Positions 59,913-64,000 of a stretch of 64,000 bases of DNA are shown one piece after another (within the stretch, counting starts at the first letter, position 1; the number at the start of each line of letters is the position of its first letter). Made by a program: the position numbers and the translations under genes. The DNA is taken from the NCBI GenBank assembly GCA_945861155.1, contig CAMATN010000002.1, positions 1 through 64,000 on the forward strand. Reading direction: 5' to 3'. The notes beneath the pieces were generated by a model that did not search any database, was not told the DNA's origin, and saw only the letters and a program-made list of their open reading frames with translations. The DNA comes from Rhizobium sp. Q54 (GTDB lineage: Bacteria; Pseudomonadota; Alphaproteobacteria; ATCC43930; CGMCC-115725).

Positions 59913-61313
59913 ATGACCCCGACCGCTACCCAGCTCAAATTTCGCCTGGATCAGCGCCGCCGTTGGTTCGATAATGAATGGCTTTTCAAATGGCACCACA
60001 TTGGCGGTCAGCGCGTCGTCGAGATTGATATGTTCGACGGGCGGCAGGCACGATACGCCGGCATCAAATTTGACGGCAGTTCTCGTGACGTGTTTTGGGA
60101 TGCCGTCGCACGCGGGGTTCGGAAGGAGGTCATTGAACAGTTCGCCTGGGTAGAGGAGCGCGTTCGTGTCTATGCGCGCACGCAGACCGAGGTGGCGGTC
60201 GACGAGTGCGCGGGCTTATTGGCGGCCTTCGCCCAATCTGTGCGCTATGCCGCAGTCCAGAAGGACAGAATCCTCCGCGGCGACGGTCTTAACTTTCCGC
60301 CCCAGCAGGACGCCGGTATCTGGGTCGACGTGTCCGCCGGCGACATCGCTCGCCAAGCCGCGGCGCTCAAAGCGGCGCTGTTCCCACCGCAAACGGGTGT
60401 CCCGACCGGGGCAGTTCCGACGGTCCGCACCGCAACTGAAAGCGACAAACCCATTCCTGCCTACCAGGTCGCCCTATCATTTGCCGGTGAGCAGCGCGAA
60501 TACGTGGAGGCTGTCGCTCGCGCGCTGCATGCGCGTGGGATCGCGGTCTTCTATGATCGCTTCGAGCCCGTCACTCTCTGGGGCAAGGATGGGGCTGAAT
60601 TCTTCCATCAGTTGTTCGCGGCCGACACCGCCTACGTCGTGATGTTCATCTCCAGGGATTATGTCGCCAAGAAATGGACTCGCCACGAACGGCGCGCGGC
60701 GCTGAGTCGCGTGATCGCAGAGGAAGGCGAGTACGTTTTGCCCGTCCGATTCGACGACAGCATCGTCCCTGGCCTGCCCGATACGGTTCAGTATCTGAGG
60801 ACACAGGACTATGACCCGGCGGCCCTCGCCGCTCTGATTTCAGAGAAAATTGGCGTCCCTCCACTCACTGCCAAGGCATCCGACGTGCCCCCGCCTCAGG
60901 TCAGCTCGCTCGCGGGCGAGATCGCGTTCGACTACAGCGCGTTCAATGGCCGCTTCATCATCGGCTCAGGGGTGCGGCAATTTGAGACGATGTGGTCGAA
61001 GTCGAGCGACACGAGCATCACGCTTTACAACGACCCGCCGTCGATCAACGGGATTGCCGTGGTGCGGGGCGCAACTCGCATCGCCGATGTCTCCGATGCG
61101 TCGGTCTACGATTACACGTCGCGGACGCGGCGGCCGCAGCTCGGCGAAATAGCCGTACTGCGGAATATCCAAGGCTTCTATGCCGCGATTCATATTCTCC
61201 GTATCGACGACGACACGCGCGGCGCCGATCGCGACGAGATCCGGATCCGGTTTGCGATTCAGCCTGACGGTTCACCGTCGTTTTCCGCCTATACGGACGA
61301 CGCAATGACATGA
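59913..61313 (+). CDS. TIR-domain protein with unknown N- and C-terminal domains
   Basis: A 466-aa protein in three parts. Residues 1-160 are an unrecognised basic/helical domain (FDNEWLFKWHHIGGQRVVEIDMF). Residues 184-312 are a TIR domain: YQVALSFAGEQREYVEAVAR, RGIAVFYDRFEPVTLWGKDG, YVVMFISRDYVAKKWTRHER. The glutamate in WTRHE (259) is the expected NADase catalytic residue. Residues 338-455 (FDYSAFNGRFIIGSG, FETMWSKSSDTSITLYNDP) form a domain I associate with other TIR proteins but cannot name. Bacterial TIR proteins often destroy NAD in anti-phage defence. No partner gene adjoins it, and its base composition looks less GC-rich than its neighbours. Confidence 0.82.
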   Translation: MTPTATQLKFRLDQRRRWFDNEWLFKWHHIGGQRVVEIDMFDGRQARYAGIKFDGSSRDVFWDAVARGVRKEVIEQFAWVEERVRVYARTQTEVAVDECAGLLAAFAQSVRYAAVQKDRILRGDGLNFPPQQDAGIWVDVSAGDIARQAAALKAALFPPQTGVPTGAVPTVRTATESDKPIPAYQVALSFAGEQREYVEAVARALHARGIAVFYDRFEPVTLWGKDGAEFFHQLFAADTAYVVMFISRDYVAKKWTRHERRAALSRVIAEEGEYVLPVRFDDSIVPGLPDTVQYLRTQDYDPAALAALISEKIGVPPLTAKASDVPPPQVSSLAGEIAFDYSAFNGRFIIGSGVRQFETMWSKSSDTSITLYNDPPSINGIAVVRGATRIADVSDASVYDYTSRTRRPQLGEIAVLRNIQGFYAAIHILRIDDDTRGADRDEIRIRFAIQPDGSPSFSAYTDDAMT

Positions 61314-61419
61314 GCTCCCTTAGCAAGAGACCTCCTGTGCGGATTCCAGAGCGCTCATTAGTCACGACCTTCACAACTGGTGCATGGCCTGCTGAGGCCG
61401 GCATATTGAGGATCACGAG

Positions 61420-62436
61420 ATGAGAGCCTATCGCATCGATCGCTTTGGCGGCGTTGACGGCATCGTACTCGGGTCGCGCGACGATCCGCTTCCGGGCGCT
61501 GGGCAAATCCTGCTTCGGGTGCGCGCGACGTCGCTGAATTACCGCGATCTGATGGTGCTGAAGGGCGGCGGACGCGGTCCGACCAGGCTCGGGGTGGTGC
61601 CGCTGAGCGACGGCGCGGGAGAGGTCGCGGCGGTCGGGGAGGGGGTCGGCCGGGTGGCGGTCGGCGACCGGGTCATCGGCTGCTTCCATCCGCGCTGGTT
61701 CGGCGGGCCGATCCGCCCCGAATACCTGACCGACCGCCTCGGCGCCAATCTCGACGGCATGCTGGCCGAATACGCGATCGTCAGCGAGGAAGCGGTTGTC
61801 AGGCTGCCGGGCGATTTGTCGTTTGAGGAGGCCGCGACCCTGCCCTGCGCCGCGGTGACCGCGTGGGTGGCGCTGACCGGCCATCGACGGGTCACCGCCG
61901 GTGACACGGTGTTGACGCAAGGCTCCGGCGGCGTCTCGATCTTCGCGCTGCAATTCGCGCGGCTGCTTGGCGCCCGGGTCATCGCGACGACATCGTCGGC
62001 CGCAAAGGCCGAGCGGCTGACGGCGCTCGGCGCCGCGGCGGTCATCAACTATGTCGAGACCCCGGAGTGGCACGAAGAGGTGGCCCGGCTGACCGACGGC
62101 CAGGGCGCCGATTGCGTCGTCGAGATCGGCGGGCCGGGCACGCTGGCGCATTCGATCAAATCGCTCGCGGTCGGCGGCCATATCAGCCTGATCGGCTCCA
62201 GCCTGTCGCGCTCGGGGATCGCGCTCGACCCGCTGCTGCTGGGCGGGCGGGGCATGACGCTCGGGTCGATCAGCGTCGGCAGCCGGGCCGATTTCGAGGC
62301 GATGAACCGGGCGATCGCACAGCATCGCCTGCGGCCGGTCATCGATCGGGTCTTCCCGTTCGCCGAGGCGGCAGAGGCCTACCGCTATTTCGAGAGAAGG
62401 GCACATTTCGGCAAGGTCGTGATAAGCCACGGCTGA
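61420..62436 (+). CDS. Quinone-oxidoreductase-like MDR-family NAD(P)-dependent oxidoreductase
   Basis: A 338-aa medium-chain dehydrogenase/reductase. It shows the GroES-like start GAGQILLRVRATSLNYRDLMV, PLSDGAGEVAAVGEGVGRVAVGDRVIG, ATLPCAAVTAWVAL and the Rossmann region VLTQGSGGVSIFALQFARLLGARVIATTSS. The cysteines of the structural and catalytic zinc sites are not evident, so it is probably a zinc-independent NADPH:quinone or enone reductase. It lies 25 bases before the PEP-mutase family gene. Confidence 0.9.
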   Translation: MRAYRIDRFGGVDGIVLGSRDDPLPGAGQILLRVRATSLNYRDLMVLKGGGRGPTRLGVVPLSDGAGEVAAVGEGVGRVAVGDRVIGCFHPRWFGGPIRPEYLTDRLGANLDGMLAEYAIVSEEAVVRLPGDLSFEEAATLPCAAVTAWVALTGHRRVTAGDTVLTQGSGGVSIFALQFARLLGARVIATTSSAAKAERLTALGAAAVINYVETPEWHEEVARLTDGQGADCVVEIGGPGTLAHSIKSLAVGGHISLIGSSLSRSGIALDPLLLGGRGMTLGSISVGSRADFEAMNRAIAQHRLRPVIDRVFPFAEAAEAYRYFERRAHFGKVVISHG

Positions 62437-62461
62437 TGTCCGGACAAACCAGGAGAAAACG

Positions 62462-63319
62462 ATGAACTGGACCGATCGGCGCCGGAAATTCCGCGCCATC
62501 CTGAAGGGCGAGCGCTGCTATCACCCGGCCTCGGTGTTCGATCCGCTATCGGCGCGGATCGCCCAGGATCTCGGGTTCGAGGTCGGCATGTTCGCCGGCT
62601 CGACCGCCTCGCTGACGGTGCTCGGCGCGCCCGATCTAATTCTGCTGACGCTTAGCGAGTTCGCCGCGCAGGCCTATCGCATCAACAGCGCCTTCGAGGT
62701 GCCGCTGCTGGTCGATGCCGACCACGGCTATGGCAATGCGCTCAACGTGATGCGCACGGTGCGGGAGCTGGAAACCGCCGGTGTGTCGGCGCTGACGATC
62801 GAGGACACGGCGCTGCCGCGCGGATACGGGGCTGGCGCCGGCGGCCTGATCTCGATCGAGGAGGGCGCCGCCAAGATGCGCGCGGCGCTCGCGGCGCGGC
62901 AGGACCCGGATCTGGTGATCGTCGGCCGCACCATCGCGATGGGGCTGACCAGCACCGAGGACGCCATCGCGCGCGCCAAGGCCTACGCGGCGGCCGGGGT
63001 GGACGCGTTCTTTTTTGTCGGGATGCAAACGCGCGCGCAACTCGAAGCCGCGGCGGCGGCGATCGACATCCCGATCATCATCGGCGGCGGTGCGGAGTTG
63101 ACCGATCTGGATTATCTCGGCTCAAAGCGGGTGCGCGTCGCGCTGCAAGGGCACCAGCCGATCATGGCGGCGGCGCAGGCGGTCCACGACACGCTGAAGG
63201 CGTTGCGCGACGGCGTGAAGCCGAAGGATCTGACGGGCGTGCCGTCAGCCGCGTTCATGGCGAAAGCGACCCGCGATGCCGACTATCAGCGCTGGACCAA
63301 CGAATTCCTCGGCGGCTGA
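62462..63319 (+). CDS. Isocitrate lyase/PEP mutase superfamily enzyme (oxaloacetate decarboxylase-like)
   Basis: A 285-aa TIM-barrel enzyme. It contains the metal-binding PLLVDADHGYGNALNVMRTV, the EDTALP segment and IVGRTIAMGLTSTEDAIARAKAY. The loop that in isocitrate lyase carries KKCGH is different here. The overall pattern (RRKFRAILKGERCYHPASVFDPLSARIA) is that of the oxaloacetate decarboxylase-like subgroup, but related members cleave other 2-hydroxy acids. AGGAG precedes ATG 62462. Confidence 0.87.
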   Translation: MNWTDRRRKFRAILKGERCYHPASVFDPLSARIAQDLGFEVGMFAGSTASLTVLGAPDLILLTLSEFAAQAYRINSAFEVPLLVDADHGYGNALNVMRTVRELETAGVSALTIEDTALPRGYGAGAGGLISIEEGAAKMRAALAARQDPDLVIVGRTIAMGLTSTEDAIARAKAYAAAGVDAFFFVGMQTRAQLEAAAAAIDIPIIIGGGAELTDLDYLGSKRVRVALQGHQPIMAAAQAVHDTLKALRDGVKPKDLTGVPSAAFMAKATRDADYQRWTNEFLGG

Positions 63320-63339
63320 CGCGGCAGCCAAGTGAGAGC

Positions 63340-64000
63340 CTAAGTGACCTGGAAGCGGTGGTCGTCGTCGCTCGCCATGTCGTGCACGAGATTGATCTCC
63401 CAGGCGAGGTATTCGCGCATCGCCGCTTCCCGGTCCTGACCCCGCTCGCGCGCCGAGAGAACGACATCGTCGGGCTCGCCGGCCATGCGGGTCGCACCGG
63501 TTTCCAGCGGGAAGCCGGTTCGGACCCACGCCTGCGTTCCGCCCGACAGCACCATGACCGGGACCCTCCCGGCGCCGGCGATGTCGGAAGCGGCGAGGCG
63601 CGCCAGCGCATCGTCCGGCGACGTCAGTACGACCGTTTCCGCCTTTGGGAGCGCCGCCAGGGCCTCGGGGAGCCGCGAGCGGACCGCGAACCAGGCGCCC
63701 GGAATATGGCCCTGGGCATAGCGCCGGCTGGTGTCGAGATCGATGATTGCGGCAGTGCCGGCCGCCAGCTGCTCGCGCAATCCGGCCGGCTCGATGGTCG
63801 TTACGGTAACGCCATCCAACCCGAGCGCGCGCGGCGCGTGAGGTCCGCTGACCCAGTCGTCCTCCGCCCAGCCGCCTTCTGCCGCATTGGCGGCGAGCAC
63901 CGCGACCTCGGTCCAGCCCATCTGCTTCAGCCACGACGCGGTTATCGTCGCCCGGACGCCGTCATTATCGACCAGCACGATCCGCGCGCCCCAAATCGCG
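63340..64000 (-). CDS. Rhodanese-domain protein, C-terminal part (5' end outside the window)
   Basis: The frame is open to the window edge (the codons before GTG 63978 read AIWGARI), so the ORF-track start is probably internal. The visible region has the end of one rhodanese repeat (ARIVLVDNDGVRATITASWLKQMGW) and a second repeat (AAIIDLDTSRRYAQGHIPGAWFAVR...VMVLSGGTQAWVRTGFPLE). The active-site cysteine is absent from this second repeat: the loop reads VVLTSPDDALARL. A C-terminal extension ends HRFQVT. It may be a multi-domain sulfurtransferase whose catalytic repeat lies upstream. Confidence 0.8.
   Translation of the reverse strand, partial: AIWGARIVLVDNDGVRATITASWLKQMGWTEVAVLAANAAEGGWAEDDWVSGPHAPRALGLDGVTVTTIEPAGLREQLAAGTAAIIDLDTSRRYAQGHIPGAWFAVRSRLPEALAALPKAETVVLTSPDDALARLAASDIAGAGRVPVMVLSGGTQAWVRTGFPLETGATRMAGEPDDVVLSARERGQDREAAMREYLAWEINLVHDMASDDDHRFQVT

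Overview
The window is a stretch of high-GC alphaproteobacterial chromosome, most like Rhodospirillales or a close relative. The evidence is the gene order (miaB-phoH-ybeY-corC-lnt-XRE-metK-trmB-rimP-nusA-ylxR-infB-rbfA-truB-rpsO-pnp and recA...alaS) together with typically alphaproteobacterial regulators: a MucR/Ros protein, a Fur without the cysteine motifs, an Irr, a GTTC-N7-GTTC-type LexA box, and an olsBA ornithine-lipid pair. It reads as chromosomal backbone with small accessory blocks; I see no transposase, phage gene, CRISPR array, rRNA or tRNA.

Layout. 1-7428: a peptide/opine-type ABC importer (5'-truncated binding protein, two permeases, two ATPases) followed by a cupin, a RidA protein and a class III CoA-transferase. 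7669-17493: a Tad/Flp pilus assembly locus (cpaA-cpaB-cpaC-cpaD-cpaE-cpaF-tadB-tadC, with tadD convergent) and no pilin gene. 17700-24841 (minus strand): alaS, two polytopic GT-C-like membrane proteins and recA under a LexA-type box. 25109-30052: nfuA-like, tsaB, rimI, mucR, fur, olsB and olsA. 30084-47940: the RNA modification, ribosome maturation and translation block, with candidate leader structures before rimP and pnp. 47975-50172: a glycerophosphodiester phosphodiesterase and a nitronate-monooxygenase-like flavoprotein.

50248-57606 is the most interesting block. An Irr-type iron regulator is followed by two operons, DUF1800-DUF1501-NHL propeller and erythrin (rubrerythrin without rubredoxin)-heterodisulfide-reductase-like protein-DUF3501. 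Both are preceded by the same promoter design: a 17-bp Irr-box-like palindrome followed three bases later by TTGACT. This suggests one Irr-controlled iron/peroxide regulon that includes a cytoplasmic DUF1800/DUF1501/NHL system of unknown function. 57942-64000 holds an ABC-F ATPase, an orphan three-part TIR-domain protein (a candidate defence effector), a quinone-oxidoreductase-like enzyme, a PEP-mutase/isocitrate-lyase family enzyme and the end of a rhodanese protein.

A second, window-wide signal is a large number of short tandem duplications (11-21 bp, two to seven copies) in linkers, gene ends and spacers. One appears to have cut the end off tsaB and separated it from rimI; another has built a seven-copy pentapeptide repeat into RimI. 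Starts were chosen from Shine-Dalgarno spacing and family N-termini and often differ from the longest ORF.
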